Positions 9,132 to 18,647 of a stretch of DNA of 64,000 nt are shown piece after piece. Position numbers and translations under genes: made by a program. Position 1 is the stretch's first letter. Every line of letters begins with the position of its first letter. The notes under the pieces are model-generated. The model saw nothing but the letters and a program-made list of their open reading frames with translations, did not search any database and had not been told where the DNA came from. Origin of the DNA: Terriglobia bacterium (lineage in GTDB: Bacteria > Acidobacteriota > Terriglobia > Bryobacterales > UBA6623); contig VXMF01000011.1 of NCBI GenBank assembly GCA_009841225.1, forward strand, positions 223,052 through 287,051, in the 5' to 3' direction.

Positions 9132-10190
9132 CTAGGACATCATGCCGGATGCTTTCAGCAGCGTTTCATGAACTTGTAGCTCGTGATCGTAGGACTGCTG
9201 CAAGGGCGTCTCGCTCTGGAACGCTCGCGCAAACTCTGCGAAGTCGGCGATGTAGCGCGGCTGCGGGCCAAGGTCGATGGTTTGCCAGCCTTGCTTGTAT
9301 GGCCCCCGCGCCTCGCGCATCGCAACCTGCATCTTGGAGTGCCCTCCGAGCGGCTGGACCATGAAGCTGCCGTCTGTGCCTATGACTTCGAACGACCTGT
9401 GGTCACCGGATCCGTACATGCGGGCCGTCGTCGAGATCAGCGCGAGGCCGCCGCCGTATTCCAGGACCGCAAGCGTGTTGTCTTTGAGGTCGTCGTCTAC
9501 GCCTGTGTCGTGGCGTAGCCACGTGTGGACCTTGTCGGGTCGGCCTGTGAATTCGAGCACCCGGTCAATCAGGTGGCCCAAGAGCTCGAACATGGCTCCG
9601 CCGGGATACCGCGCCTCGAGATCCCTCTGCTCTTGGTCGCGGTCGGAATTCATAGTGCCCCGCACCAAGTGGACGTTCCCCAGCCAGCCTTGTTTGGCGG
9701 CGTGCAAGGCGGCGTTGATACCCTCTTGGCCACGCAGGACCCACCCCATCTGCAAGAGCAAGCCCTTAGAGCGGGCTTCGTCGACCAGCTCCTTGAAGGG
9801 TTCGTACGTGTCTCCCGCAGGCTTCTCCAAATGCAGGTGCTTGCCCGCCGCGATGACCTTCCGCCCCCACGGAATGGCCTGCCAGGGCTTGCATTCCACG
9901 ACCACGAGGTTGATCGACTGGTCGCTCAGCAGCTCGCTCTCCGAGACCCAGGTCTGGCCCTGAAAGAGGGGGTCTGCGGCCTGCCTTTTCTGGACTGCGG
10001 GATCATGCTCGCAGATGCATGCGATTTCGTAGTCTGGTGAGTCGATCATCGCTTGGAGCTTGCCGCGGACATGTCCGTGCTGCGTCCCCAGAACCGCCGC
10101 GCGAATCGGAGCCCCGGCTCCGATAGCGCCTTTTGCCGCGGCTACCGCCGCGGCGGAAGAGGCGATGAACTCTCTTCGATCGATTGGCAT
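9132..10190 (-). CDS. Tat-signal Gfo/Idh/MocA family oxidoreductase
   Basis: 352 residues from the ATG at 10190, which has GGAGG 7 bases upstream. The N terminus DRREFIASSAAAVAAAKG is a Tat-type signal. Then comes a Rossmann NAD(P) fold, here degenerate (AAVLGTQHGHVRGKL instead of GxGxxG), the family motif HLHLEKPAGDTYEPF containing the EKP catalytic lysine motif, and the Gfo/Idh/MocA C-terminal domain (GGAMFELLGHLIDRVLEFTG, with the conserved D and H). It likely oxidises or reduces a sugar with a tightly bound nucleotide, as Tat export of such enzymes is known from glucose-fructose oxidoreductase. It lies between two TIM-barrel genes in one apparent transcription unit. Confidence 0.85.
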   Translation of the reverse strand: MPIDRREFIASSAAAVAAAKGAIGAGAPIRAAVLGTQHGHVRGKLQAMIDSPDYEIACICEHDPAVQKRQAADPLFQGQTWVSESELLSDQSINLVVVECKPWQAIPWGRKVIAAGKHLHLEKPAGDTYEPFKELVDEARSKGLLLQMGWVLRGQEGINAALHAAKQGWLGNVHLVRGTMNSDRDQEQRDLEARYPGGAMFELLGHLIDRVLEFTGRPDKVHTWLRHDTGVDDDLKDNTLAVLEYGGGLALISTTARMYGSGDHRSFEVIGTDGSFMVQPLGGHSKMQVAMREARGPYKQGWQTIDLGPQPRYIADFAEFARAFQSETPLQQSYDHELQVHETLLKASGMMS

Positions 10191-10239
10191 TGCATTACCT
10201 CCGCTTGCCCCGGCGGGATCGCGCAGCCCGGGTCGTCCC

Positions 10240-11193
10240 TCAGGCGGTCCTAGACATTGCCAGGGGCCTGAGGTGCTCATAGCTCTTGCGAACCGCTTCG
10301 GTGACCGGCATGATGTCGCCGAATGCTTGGTGAACGGTGATGTAGCCTTCGTATCCCACTTCGTGCATGGCGTCAAACACCGCTTCGACGTCGATGCCGC
10401 CTTCCTGCCAGACTCCAATGTGGTCTACGGGCACCGGTCCCTTCTTCCATGTGGTGACGGCTGTCTCTCCGTCGGGATTCAGCCTGTGGTTCTGGATGTA
10501 GAAATTGAACAGGTACGGCTTCATCTTGCGGATCGCATCGATGCCGTAGTCCTCGCCAGCAATGAACCAGTTGGCTGGTTCGTAGATGATCCCGAAATTC
10601 GGCCTGTTGACCGCCTCCAGTACGCGCAGGGAGCCGCTGACAGTCTCGAACAAGCTGGCGCAGTGTGACTGGTGCGCCAAGCGGATGCCGCGTTCCGCAG
10701 CCTCGTCAGCGGACTTCTGCGCAAATTCGATGTCCTCGTCCTTCTTCATGCAAACCCGGATGAGATTGGAGTCGAGAGCATCCGCGAGGTCCAAGTACGG
10801 CGTGATATCGCGCAGGAGCATCGGACCCTCTTCGTTGTTGCTAGGCACCGCGAAATCGCCTGTGACCATTGACACCTTCAGGCCGGCCGCGTCGATCTTC
10901 TCACGAGCTTCGGCGATCTGTTCGGCCGGACTGTGCGTGCCTAGCTGCGAGGCCCTCATGCAGAGCGCTTCGTAGCCGAAGGTCTTCGCGAGATCGATCA
11001 GCTCGTCGATCGTCATCTCCGAGTTGCGCTTGTCTGAAAACGACTCCGCGACTCGCACGGACAGCGAGAGCTTCATCGGAGCCTCGGCAGCCGAGGGCCC
11101 AGCAGCCGGGTTCTCGGCCTCGGGTCCGGAGCACCTATAGAGCGAGAGCCCGGCGGCGGCTGCGAGAAATGATCTTCTTGATCCAAGCATCAT
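10240..11193 (-). CDS. Tat-signal sugar phosphate isomerase/epimerase-like TIM barrel
   Basis: 317 residues. The N terminus GSRRSFLAAAAGLSL is a twin-arginine signal; a low-complexity linker (PEAENPAAGPSAAEAP) follows, then a xylose-isomerase-like barrel: GYEALCMRASQLG, ADALDSNLIRVCMKKDED, RLAHQSHCAS, NFGIIYEPANWFIAGEDYG, YLFNFYIQNHRLN and GYEGYITVHQAF. The Glu/Asp/His pattern fits metal-dependent isomerases or epimerases. It is the first gene of the three-gene cluster, 49 bases ahead of the oxidoreductase. The substrate is unknown; a 3-keto sugar or sugar acid is plausible in view of the neighbour. Confidence 0.82.
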   Translation of the reverse strand: MMLGSRRSFLAAAAGLSLYRCSGPEAENPAAGPSAAEAPMKLSLSVRVAESFSDKRNSEMTIDELIDLAKTFGYEALCMRASQLGTHSPAEQIAEAREKIDAAGLKVSMVTGDFAVPSNNEEGPMLLRDITPYLDLADALDSNLIRVCMKKDEDIEFAQKSADEAAERGIRLAHQSHCASLFETVSGSLRVLEAVNRPNFGIIYEPANWFIAGEDYGIDAIRKMKPYLFNFYIQNHRLNPDGETAVTTWKKGPVPVDHIGVWQEGGIDVEAVFDAMHEVGYEGYITVHQAFGDIMPVTEAVRKSYEHLRPLAMSRTA

Positions 11194-11494
11194 CGATTGG
11201 TTCTCTATTTTCGTGCATAGTGTCGCACTCCTAGCTAAGAGATTGTGCGGAAGTATCCACGGTCTGTAGCGCGAGTCTTCTATGCGCGACCCGCTGCCAC
11301 TGGCTACGGGCGTGCAGCGGGGCTCGATCGGACCGTACCCAATCGGCTGGGCGGCCCGACAGAAGGGAAGGCGAAACTACTGTGCTCGAACGTTAAGCGC
11401 CCTTGCCAACTACGCGCCTTCTGTTAGTAAGAGTTAACGAGAGTAGCCCTCTTGAGCGGACTGAGATAGCCCAGCGCTGTGTCAGGGTCCAGCC
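11194..11494. other. Intergenic region between the sugar cluster and rho
   Basis: About 300 bases separate the first gene of the sugar cluster (11193) from the end of rho (11495); both lie on the minus strand, so this should hold the sugar-cluster promoter. I see no hexamer pair good enough to assign, no hairpin with a T-run, and no small gene. Confidence 0.5.
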
Positions 11495-13258
11495 TCAGCT
11501 CGTCATCGACGCGAGGAACTCATCGTTGTTCCTGGTCTTGACCATGCGATCCAGCAGCAACTCGGCTGCTTCGACCGTTTGCAGCCCGCTCAGCACGCGT
11601 CGCAAGACCCAGACCTTGTTCAGGGTCTCCGGCCCTAGCAGCAGCTCTTCCTTGCGCGTCCCGCTGCGGTTGGTATCGATGGACGGGAAGATTCGCTTGT
11701 CCACGAGCTTGCGATCGAGGTGGGCTTCCATGTTGCCGGTGCCTTTGAACTCCTCGAAGATCACCTCGTCCATGCGGCTGCCGGTCTCGACCAAAGCGGT
11801 GGCGACGATGGTGAGCGAACCGCCCTCCTCGATGTTGCGCGCCGCGCCGAAGAATCGCTTGGGGCGCTGGAGCGCGTTGGAGTCTACGCCGCCGGAGAGC
11901 ACCTTGCCTGAGGGCGGAGCGATAGTGTTGTAGGCCCGCGCAAGGCGCGTGATCGAATCCAGCAAGATCACCACGTCGCGCTTGTGCTCGACCAAGCGCT
12001 TCGCTTTCTCGATCACCGTCTCCGCGATATTGACGTGCCGGGAGGCCGGCTCGTCGAAAGTCGAGCTGACGACCTCGCCGCGCACCGAGCGTTGCATGTC
12101 GGTGACCTCTTCCGGGCGCTCGTCGATCAGCAGCACGATCAGGTATACGTCCGGTTGGTTCTCCGTGATGGAGTTGGCGATGGCTTGCAGCAACATCGTC
12201 TTGCCCGTGCGCGGCGGAGCCACGATCAGCCCGCGCTGGCCCTTGCCGATGGGAACCAGCAGGTCCAGCACTCGCCCGCTCAGGTTGTTCTTATTGGTCT
12301 CGAGCTTGAACTTGCTCTCCGGGTAGAGAGCGGTCAGGTTGTCGAACAGAATCTTGGTCTTCGCTACCGCCGGTGGTTCGAAGTTGACCGCCAAGACTTT
12401 CAGCAGGGCGAAATAGCGCTCTCCGGTGTGAGGCGGGCGCACGTGCCCGGCCACGGTGTCGCCGCCGCGCAAGTTGCAGCGCCGGATCTGGCTCGGCGAG
12501 ACGTACACGTCGTCCGGGCCGGGCTGGTAGTGGTACGCCGGCGAGCGCAGGAATCCGTAACCCTCCTGCATGACCTGCAGCACCCCCTCGGCCAGGATCA
12601 GGCCCACGCCGTCGGTCTGCGTTTGCAGGATGCTAAAGATCAGTTCCTGCTTGCGCAAGCCGGCGCGGGTCTCAATGCCCAATTCCCGCGCCTTACGGTA
12701 CAGTTCGGTGATGCTGAGCGCTTTGAGCGGGGCGAGTTCCAGCGGACGCTTGCCCTCTTCAAGCATGCTCTCGACGATGGCTTGGTATTCGGCCTCTTCG
12801 TCGGCATGCTCGGCCTTTTGGCCGTGGCGCTTGCCGCGGCCGCCGGCCTCGCGCCGGAAACGCGCTTTGCGCCCGGGCTTGCGACCATAGCGCTCCCCTT
12901 GTGGCGGTCTGGCCCCGCCTTCTTCGGTCCTGTCTTCGGGGCTTGCTTCGGATCCTGCCGCCTCCCGGAAGCGACTGCGCCTGCGCCGTCCGCTCTGCCC
13001 CGACTCGGCATCCGAGCCATCGAGGGTCTCCAGGTCGCCCGATGTCTGCTCCTCGGCGGAGCGGGATGCTTCGGATCCGTCCGCTTCGGCGCTCTCGGAG
13101 CTTGCTGGTATGGCTTCGGGAGGCTCTTCTTTGCGGCGGCTCTTCGGCTTCGATGCGCGCGCCGGCTTCTTCTGCTCGGCTGGCGCCGGCTCCGCCGCCT
13201 CGGCCGCAGCACTAGCTACCGGGGTCTCGTCAGGGCCGTCGGTGGAAGTGGAAGGCAT
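11495..13258 (-). CDS. rho: Transcription termination factor Rho with long N-terminal extension
   Basis: 587 residues from the ATG at 13258, compared with about 420 for enterobacterial Rho. Residues about 1-170 are low-complexity and rich in Ala, Glu, Ser, Lys and Arg, ending in Arg/Gly-rich stretches ([19 protein letters not shown]). The standard parts follow: the Rho_N helix bundle ([16 protein letters not shown]), the cold-shock-like RNA-binding domain ([23 protein letters not shown]), Walker [21 protein letters not shown], the Q and R loops ([21 protein letters not shown]) and EEFKGTGN. It is a hexameric RNA helicase ending untranslated transcripts. It is the downstream gene of clpX-lon-engB-rho, 49 bases after engB. 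An upstream start at 13318 would overlap engB. Confidence 0.97.
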   Translation of the reverse strand: MPSTSTDGPDETPVASAAAEAAEPAPAEQKKPARASKPKSRRKEEPPEAIPASSESAEADGSEASRSAEEQTSGDLETLDGSDAESGQSGRRRRSRFREAAGSEASPEDRTEEGGARPPQGERYGRKPGRKARFRREAGGRGKRHGQKAEHADEEAEYQAIVESMLEEGKRPLELAPLKALSITELYRKARELGIETRAGLRKQELIFSILQTQTDGVGLILAEGVLQVMQEGYGFLRSPAYHYQPGPDDVYVSPSQIRRCNLRGGDTVAGHVRPPHTGERYFALLKVLAVNFEPPAVAKTKILFDNLTALYPESKFKLETNKNNLSGRVLDLLVPIGKGQRGLIVAPPRTGKTMLLQAIANSITENQPDVYLIVLLIDERPEEVTDMQRSVRGEVVSSTFDEPASRHVNIAETVIEKAKRLVEHKRDVVILLDSITRLARAYNTIAPPSGKVLSGGVDSNALQRPKRFFGAARNIEEGGSLTIVATALVETGSRMDEVIFEEFKGTGNMEAHLDRKLVDKRIFPSIDTNRSGTRKEELLLGPETLNKVWVLRRVLSGLQTVEAAELLLDRMVKTRNNDEFLASMTS

Positions 13259-13307
13259 GGTTGATCTCGTGTGTTCCACAAAGCCCGGACACGGATCCCA
13301 GCCGGGA

Positions 13308-13901
13308 CTATGCGGCAAGAGCCGAATCGATGGCTCGCCAAAGTTGCTGCACGCCTTCCCCCGAAACAGCCGAGAACGCCACTGGGGGGGCGAAGCTCTC
13401 CTCGATGGAGCGGATCGAGCGCAGTCGCGCTGCTCTTTTTAGCTTATCCGATTTGGTGGCCGCCACGCAGAACGGCTGTTCGTTGGCCTCCAGCCAATCG
13501 GCCAGCTGCCGGTCAAGCTCGGTCGGGCCGTGGCGGATGTCGACCAGTGCAACGACGAGCTTGAGTTGTTCCCGCCGGACCAGATACGACTCGGCCAGCC
13601 GCTTCCAGTGTTCCCGCTCGGCATGCGACGCCTTCGCGAAGCCGTAGCCGGGCAGGTCGACGAAGTAGAGCCTGCGGTCGATGCGAAAGAAGTTGATCGC
13701 TCGCGTCTTGCCCGGGGTCTGGCTGGTCTTCGCCAGCTGCTTGCGCTCGGTGCCGGCCTTGCGCTTGCGGCTGCGCTGCAGCAGGGCGTTCAGCAGGCTC
13801 GACTTGCCCACATTGCTGCGTCCGACGAACGCGATCTCGGGAAGCCGGTCGCGGGGGAATTGCTCGGCGTTGTGGGCGCTGAGGACAAACTCGACCGCCA
13901 T
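13308..13901 (-). CDS. engB: Ribosome-biogenesis GTPase YsxC/EngB
   Basis: 197 residues, normal length for the family. G motifs are complete: G1 [13 protein letters not shown]2 region [15 protein letters not shown]3 [13 protein letters not shown]4 AATKSDKL and G5 FSAVSGEG. The family takes part in assembly of the large ribosomal subunit. It lies 21 bases after lon and is co-directional with clpX, lon and rho; a lon-engB pairing is widespread in bacteria. The ATG has no clear ribosome site, which fits translational coupling to lon. Confidence 0.95.
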   Translation of the reverse strand: MAVEFVLSAHNAEQFPRDRLPEIAFVGRSNVGKSSLLNALLQRSRKRKAGTERKQLAKTSQTPGKTRAINFFRIDRRLYFVDLPGYGFAKASHAEREHWKRLAESYLVRREQLKLVVALVDIRHGPTELDRQLADWLEANEQPFCVAATKSDKLKRAARLRSIRSIEESFAPPVAFSAVSGEGVQQLWRAIDSALAA

Positions 13902-13922
13902 GGTGCGCCGCCGGGCGGCCGG

Positions 13923-16337
13923 CTAGACGGCCGGACGGTCGCCGTGTTGGATCACCTGCACGCCGCCTGCGGTGAACGGATGCTTGGACAATCCCGCGAT
14001 CGGCTCGACGAGAGCCAGGTCCAACACGTCGTCCATCGTCTCCACGAAGCGCAACGTGAGGTTCTCGCGGACGTTTTCGGGCACGTCGGGCAAATCCTTC
14101 TCGTTTTCCTTCGGCAGCACGACCTCCTTCATGCCGTGACGGCTGGCCGCCAGCAGCTTTTCTTTCAGGCCGCCGATGGCAAGCACCTTGCCGCGCAACG
14201 TAACCTCGCCGGTCATGGCGACATCACCGCGCACTGCGACCTTGGTGAGGGCGCTTGCGATCGCAGCGGTCAGCGTGATGCCGGCCGACGGGCCGTCCTT
14301 GGGAATCGCGCCTTCGGGCACGTGGACGTGAATGTCGAGGTTCTGGTAAAAGCCCTTGGGCAGGCCGAAGGCGCCGGAACGCGAGCGGATGTAGCTCATC
14401 GCGGCGCGGGCGGACTCCTGCATGACGTCGCCCAGCTTGCCGGTGAGGGTCAGCTTGCCCTGCCCGTCCATCAGCGTCGTCTCCACATGCAGCAGCGTGC
14501 CGCCCAGCTCGGTCCAAGCCAAGCCTATGGCGGTACCGATCTCGTGCTTGAGATCCGTGCCGGGCTCGCGATACTTGGGCACCTTGAGGTACTGCTTGAC
14601 CGACTTGGCGTTGACGATCGCCTTCTTGGCGCGCTTGGGCTTGTCGCCGCGCACGACTTCGAGGGCAACCTTGCGGCAGATATTGCCGATCTCGCGCTCT
14701 AGGTTTCGCACCCCCGCTTCGCGGGTGTACTGCTCGATGATCAGGCGGATGCCATCCTCGCGGAAGTCGATGTTCTTGCCCTGTTTCAGGCCCACGTTCT
14801 TAATCTGCTTGGCGATCAGGTGGCGCTTCGCGATCTCAGTCTTCTCGTCCTCGGTGTAGCCGCTGATGCGGATCACTTCCATGCGGTCCAGCAGCGGGGC
14901 CGGGAGCGTGTGCAGCACGTTTGCCGTGGCGATGAAGAAAACTTGGCTCAGATCGAACTCCACATCGAGGTAGTGGTCTTGGAAGGCAGAGTTCTGTTCC
15001 GGGTCCAGCACTTCCATCAGCGCCGCGGACGGGTCTCCTCGGAAGTCGGCGGACATCTTGTCGACTTCGTCCAGCATCACTACCGGATTTCGCGTGCCGG
15101 CCTTTTTCATCATCTGGATGATCTGCCCCGGAAGAGCGCCGATGTAAGTTCGCCGGTGTCCTCGGATCTCTGCCTCGTCGCGCACGCCGCCCAGCGACAG
15201 GCGGACGAACTTGCGGCCCGTGGCCCTGGCGATCGACTTGCCCAGGGAGGTCTTGCCCACTCCCGGAGGCCCCACGAAGCACAGGATGGACCCTTGCGGG
15301 CGGCTGACCAAGCGGCGCACGGCCAGAAACTCGAGGATGCGCTCCTTGACCTTCTCGAGGCTGTAGTGATCCGCGTTAAGCACCCTTTCGGCATTGGACA
15401 GGTCGCGGATCTCGCGGCTCTTGGCCTTCCAAGGCACCGATAGCAGCCAGTCGATGTAGTTGTGCGAGACCGTGCCCTCGGCAGACATGGGCGGCATGTT
15501 CTCGAGCTTCTGGACCTCCGCCAGCGCCTTCTTGCGGGCGTCTGCGCTCATGCCTGACTCGTCGATACGCCGGCGGTACTCGTCGAACTCGCTTCTTTCG
15601 CCGCGGCCGAGCTCTTTCTGGATGGCCTTGATCTTCTCGTTGAGGTAGTACTCCTTCTGCGCCTTCTCCATCTGTCTCTTGACGCGGCCTTGCACGGTGC
15701 GATCCACGGCGAGTTTTTCGAGTTCGATGTCCAAGAGTTCGGCGATGCGCCCCAGCCGCTCGAGAGGATCGAAGATCTCGAGCAGGTCCTGCTTCTGGGA
15801 GACGGATAGCGGGAGGTTTGCGCCGATCGTGTCAGAGAGCTTGCCCGGGTCGTCGACGCGGACCGCTGCGATCATCGTTTCGTAGTTCAGGCTCTGGCTC
15901 TGCTTGACGTACTGCTCGAACGACGCCGTGACGCGGGAGACGAGGCTTTCGAGGTCTGGATCGCTGATATCGGGGAAGCGGACCGTTTCGACCAGCGCCT
16001 GCATGAACCCGTCCTCGATGCGCACGCTGCGCAGCTTGGCGCGCTCGAGGCCCTCGACCAGCACCTTGATGTTGCCATCGGGCAGCTTCAGGCTTTGGAC
16101 GATGCTGACGACCGTGCCGACCGCGTAAACGTCCGCCGGCGTGGGGTCGTTGTCAGACGCGTCATGCTGCGTTGCAAGGAAAATCTTCTTGTCGTGGGCC
16201 AGCGAAGCCTCTAGTGCCTTCACGCTGGCTGCCCGCCCGACGACGAACGGAGACATCATGTGCGGAAAAATCACCACGTCCCGGATCGGCATCATCGGCA
16301 TCCGGGCGCTGGTCTTGGCAACGGTCGCACTAGGCAT
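13923..16337 (-). CDS. lon: ATP-dependent endopeptidase La (Lon)
   Basis: 804 residues, full length. The N-terminal substrate-binding LON domain begins [21 protein letters not shown]. The AAA+ module has Walker [14 protein letters not shown], Walker [11 protein letters not shown] and the arginine/sensor region [15 protein letters not shown]. The Ser-Lys protease domain has GPSAGIT (catalytic Ser) and [17 protein letters not shown] (catalytic Lys). It degrades misfolded and regulatory proteins in the cytoplasm. A minus-strand TAAGAT lies 6 bases before the ATG with no Shine-Dalgarno sequence, so a leaderless transcript is possible in addition to read-through from clpX, 120 bases upstream. Confidence 0.97.
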   Translation of the reverse strand: MPSATVAKTSARMPMMPIRDVVIFPHMMSPFVVGRAASVKALEASLAHDKKIFLATQHDASDNDPTPADVYAVGTVVSIVQSLKLPDGNIKVLVEGLERAKLRSVRIEDGFMQALVETVRFPDISDPDLESLVSRVTASFEQYVKQSQSLNYETMIAAVRVDDPGKLSDTIGANLPLSVSQKQDLLEIFDPLERLGRIAELLDIELEKLAVDRTVQGRVKRQMEKAQKEYYLNEKIKAIQKELGRGERSEFDEYRRRIDESGMSADARKKALAEVQKLENMPPMSAEGTVSHNYIDWLLSVPWKAKSREIRDLSNAERVLNADHYSLEKVKERILEFLAVRRLVSRPQGSILCFVGPPGVGKTSLGKSIARATGRKFVRLSLGGVRDEAEIRGHRRTYIGALPGQIIQMMKKAGTRNPVVMLDEVDKMSADFRGDPSAALMEVLDPEQNSAFQDHYLDVEFDLSQVFFIATANVLHTLPAPLLDRMEVIRISGYTEDEKTEIAKRHLIAKQIKNVGLKQGKNIDFREDGIRLIIEQYTREAGVRNLEREIGNICRKVALEVVRGDKPKRAKKAIVNAKSVKQYLKVPKYREPGTDLKHEIGTAIGLAWTELGGTLLHVETTLMDGQGKLTLTGKLGDVMQESARAAMSYIRSRSGAFGLPKGFYQNLDIHVHVPEGAIPKDGPSAGITLTAAIASALTKVAVRGDVAMTGEVTLRGKVLAIGGLKEKLLAASRHGMKEVVLPKENEKDLPDVPENVRENLTLRFVETMDDVLDLALVEPIAGLSKHPFTAGGVQVIQHGDRPAV

Positions 16338-16343
16338 GTCTCT

Positions 16344-16349
16344 ATCTTA
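16344..16349 (-). promoter_or_regulatory. -10-like TAAGAT immediately before lon
   Basis: On the minus strand TAAGAT is followed after 6 bases by the lon ATG. Transcription starting about 7 bases downstream of this element would begin at the start codon. No -35 consensus is visible. Confidence 0.35.
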
Positions 16350-16457
16350 TGCTGCGATTCCGATGCACGGCCAGTCGCGGGCGCAGGTGCCCTGCGAGGA
16401 TGGCGTTGCGGCAGCAATCCCTGCGTAACTGCCCCAGTCGGGAGCTGGCCCGGGTTC

Positions 16458-17765
16458 CTAGCCTGCCTTGTCCAGCAGGCGGGCGCGGAACTTCCTTTGG
16501 TCTTCTAGCACCATCTGCTCGGTGACCACGAACCGCTTGACCCGCTTTGGTTGCGAGGGCAGGTAGTACATCAGCTCGAGCATCAGGTCTTCCATGATCA
16601 TGCGCAGCCCGCGCGCTCCCAAGTCGCGCTCCACCGCCAGCTTGGCAATCGCCTGCATCGCGGCCGGGTCCAGCACCAGTTCGATGTTTTCGTACTCAAA
16701 GAGCTTCTGGTATTGCTTGACGAGCGAATTGCGCGGCGTGGTCAGGATCTGCACTAGCGTCTGCTCGTCCAGCCCGCTCAAGGTAGCGCAAACGGGCAGG
16801 CGCCCGATGAATTCGGGGATAAACCCGAAGCGAATCAGGTCGTGGGGCTGGACTTGGCCCAGCAGGCCCAGGTCGGCGTCGCCATCCACATCGCCCGGTT
16901 CCAAGGGCAGGCCTTGGCTGATCGAGTCAGCCTTGCGGAAGCCCACGACCCGCGTGTCGACGCGGCGCGCCACGATTCGGTCAAGGCCGACGAACGCACC
17001 GCCGCAGATGAACAGGATGTTCGTGGTGTCGATCGGCGTGAACTCTTGGTGCGGGTGCTTGCGGCCGCCTTGGGGCGGCACGTTCGCGACGCTGCCTTCC
17101 AAGATTTTCAGCAGCGCCTGCTGGACGCCCTCGCCCGAGACGTCGCGGGTGATCGACGGGTTCTCGTCACGGCGGCTCAGCTTGTCGATCTCGTCTATGT
17201 AGATGATGCCCTTCTCGGCTCGGCTGACATCGCCGTTGGCTGCCTGCAGCAGCTTGAGGATGATGTTCTCGACATCTTCGCCGACATAGCCGGCCTCGGT
17301 CAGAGTTGTCGCGTCGGTGATCGCGAAAGGAACGTCGAGGATCTTGGCGAGCGTCTGTGCCAGCAGCGTCTTCCCGGTTCCGGTGGGGCCTATCAGCAAG
17401 ATGTTCGATTTCTGGACTTCGACATCCGGCTCCGCCCCCGTGGTGGCCGGTCGCTTCTGTTGCATGAAGATGCGCTTGTAGTGGTTGTAGACGGCGACCG
17501 ACAGACGCTTCTTCGCGGCTTGCTGCCCGATGACGAATTCGTCTAGCTTGTCTTTGATCTCGTGCGGCTTGAGCAGCGTGAAGCCCTCTTCAGGCGGCTT
17601 CGTTGAGCGCTCCTCCTCCAAGATCGCGCTGCAAATGGCGACGCACTCGTCGCAGATATACGATTTGGGGTAATCGCCCGGGGTGGCGATCAGCTTTGTG
17701 ACGATTTCGTGGCTCTTGCGGCAGAACGAGCAGCGCAACGCTCCTTCAGCAGACGACCGTTTCAC
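16458..17765 (-). CDS. clpX: ATP-dependent Clp protease ATP-binding subunit ClpX
   Basis: 435 residues from a GTG start with GAGGT upstream. The N-terminal zinc-binding domain has two Cys pairs (LRCSFCRKS and [10 protein letters not shown]). The AAA+ module shows Walker [13 protein letters not shown], the pore loop GYVGED, Walker [14 protein letters not shown] and the ClpP-docking IGF-type loop region ([17 protein letters not shown]). An acidic insert ([14 protein letters not shown]) precedes that loop. It unfolds substrates for ClpP or acts as a chaperone. clpP, often directly upstream, is not in the window, where otsB lies instead. It heads the clpX-lon-engB-rho block. Confidence 0.97.
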   Translation of the reverse strand: MKRSSAEGALRCSFCRKSHEIVTKLIATPGDYPKSYICDECVAICSAILEEERSTKPPEEGFTLLKPHEIKDKLDEFVIGQQAAKKRLSVAVYNHYKRIFMQQKRPATTGAEPDVEVQKSNILLIGPTGTGKTLLAQTLAKILDVPFAITDATTLTEAGYVGEDVENIILKLLQAANGDVSRAEKGIIYIDEIDKLSRRDENPSITRDVSGEGVQQALLKILEGSVANVPPQGGRKHPHQEFTPIDTTNILFICGGAFVGLDRIVARRVDTRVVGFRKADSISQGLPLEPGDVDGDADLGLLGQVQPHDLIRFGFIPEFIGRLPVCATLSGLDEQTLVQILTTPRNSLVKQYQKLFEYENIELVLDPAAMQAIAKLAVERDLGARGLRMIMEDLMLELMYYLPSQPKRVKRFVVTEQMVLEDQRKFRARLLDKAG

Positions 17766-17882
17766 CGACCTCTCCGAAGCGCGGGAATAGATTGTGGCGG
17801 CAATGCACGCTAGGCGACCGATCCCATCGTACCAAGAATCGTCCGGCGGCGGTTTCGCAGGCGATATCTCGACGGGCGAGCC

Positions 17883-18647
17883 CTACGCGCAGATGGCGGC
17901 CAGCCGGGCCAGCGCGCGGCAAACCTCCTCGGGCCCGCTCACTCGATAACGCGCCCCGGAATGCTCCGCCCCCGGTCCCACATAGACGGTAATGGCTTCA
18001 TCGGGCAGAGCGGCGAAGGCGGTCTCGTCAGTCGTGTCGTCCCCGAAGTAGATCGGCAGCCCTCCCAGCTCGCCCAGCAGCTCCTGAGCGGCCGCGCCTT
18101 TGTCGACGCCGTCGTTCGGGGTGATGTCGAACACTCGCTTGCCCTGGCTGACATTGAGCGATCCGATGGCCGCCGCTTGGCGGACCGCGCGCTCCACGCG
18201 CTGCCAGTGCCGCGCATCGACGTTGCGAAAGTGCGCCGCCGCCGCCGTGCCCTTGTCCTCGACCTGGAATCCCTCGATGTGACCCAACTCTTCCGCGAGG
18301 CGTCGGCAGCATGCTCGGATCTGCGACAGGCCCGCCGGGTTGGACTCGACCTCGGCACTGCCCGGACGGATGCGCTCTCGACCGTGGCTGCCGAAGTAGT
18401 GAACGTCGGCCAGGCCCGCCAGCGCCCGCACGTCGCGCGCGCCGCGCCCGCTGATGATCGCCAGAGTGACGCGAGGGTTGGCCTCCAGTTTCCGAAGCGT
18501 CGAGAGCGCGGCATCGGGGATGCGCGCATCGGAGGGACGCGGCACGATCGGTGCGAGCGTGCCGTCGAAATCCAGCATCAGCAACAGCCGCTCGGCTTGG
18601 GTCAGGCGACCGGCTACCGCGGTCCAGTGCTCGAGTAAGTGGATCAC
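17883..18647 (-). CDS. otsB: Trehalose-6-phosphate phosphatase
   Basis: 254 residues, HAD superfamily. Motif I LMLDFDGTLAP has the nucleophile Asp and the acid/base Asp; motif II is AIISGR; FGSHGRERI is family-typical; and motif IV is YFGDDTTDETAF. It releases phosphate from trehalose-6-phosphate to give trehalose. The GTG start overlaps the otsA stop codon by 4 bases (GTGA), showing translational coupling. Trehalose would serve as an osmotic, desiccation or heat protectant in the cytoplasm. Confidence 0.95.
   Translation of the reverse strand: MIHLLEHWTAVAGRLTQAERLLLMLDFDGTLAPIVPRPSDARIPDAALSTLRKLEANPRVTLAIISGRGARDVRALAGLADVHYFGSHGRERIRPGSAEVESNPAGLSQIRACCRRLAEELGHIEGFQVEDKGTAAAAHFRNVDARHWQRVERAVRQAAAIGSLNVSQGKRVFDITPNDGVDKGAAAQELLGELGGLPIYFGDDTTDETAFAALPDEAITVYVGPGAEHSGARYRVSGPEEVCRALARLAAICA

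Noticed and set aside
11984..13264. A 426-codon plus-strand frame opposite rho
   Set aside because: Arg/Ala/Leu-rich translation without any domain, fully antisense to rho; not a gene.
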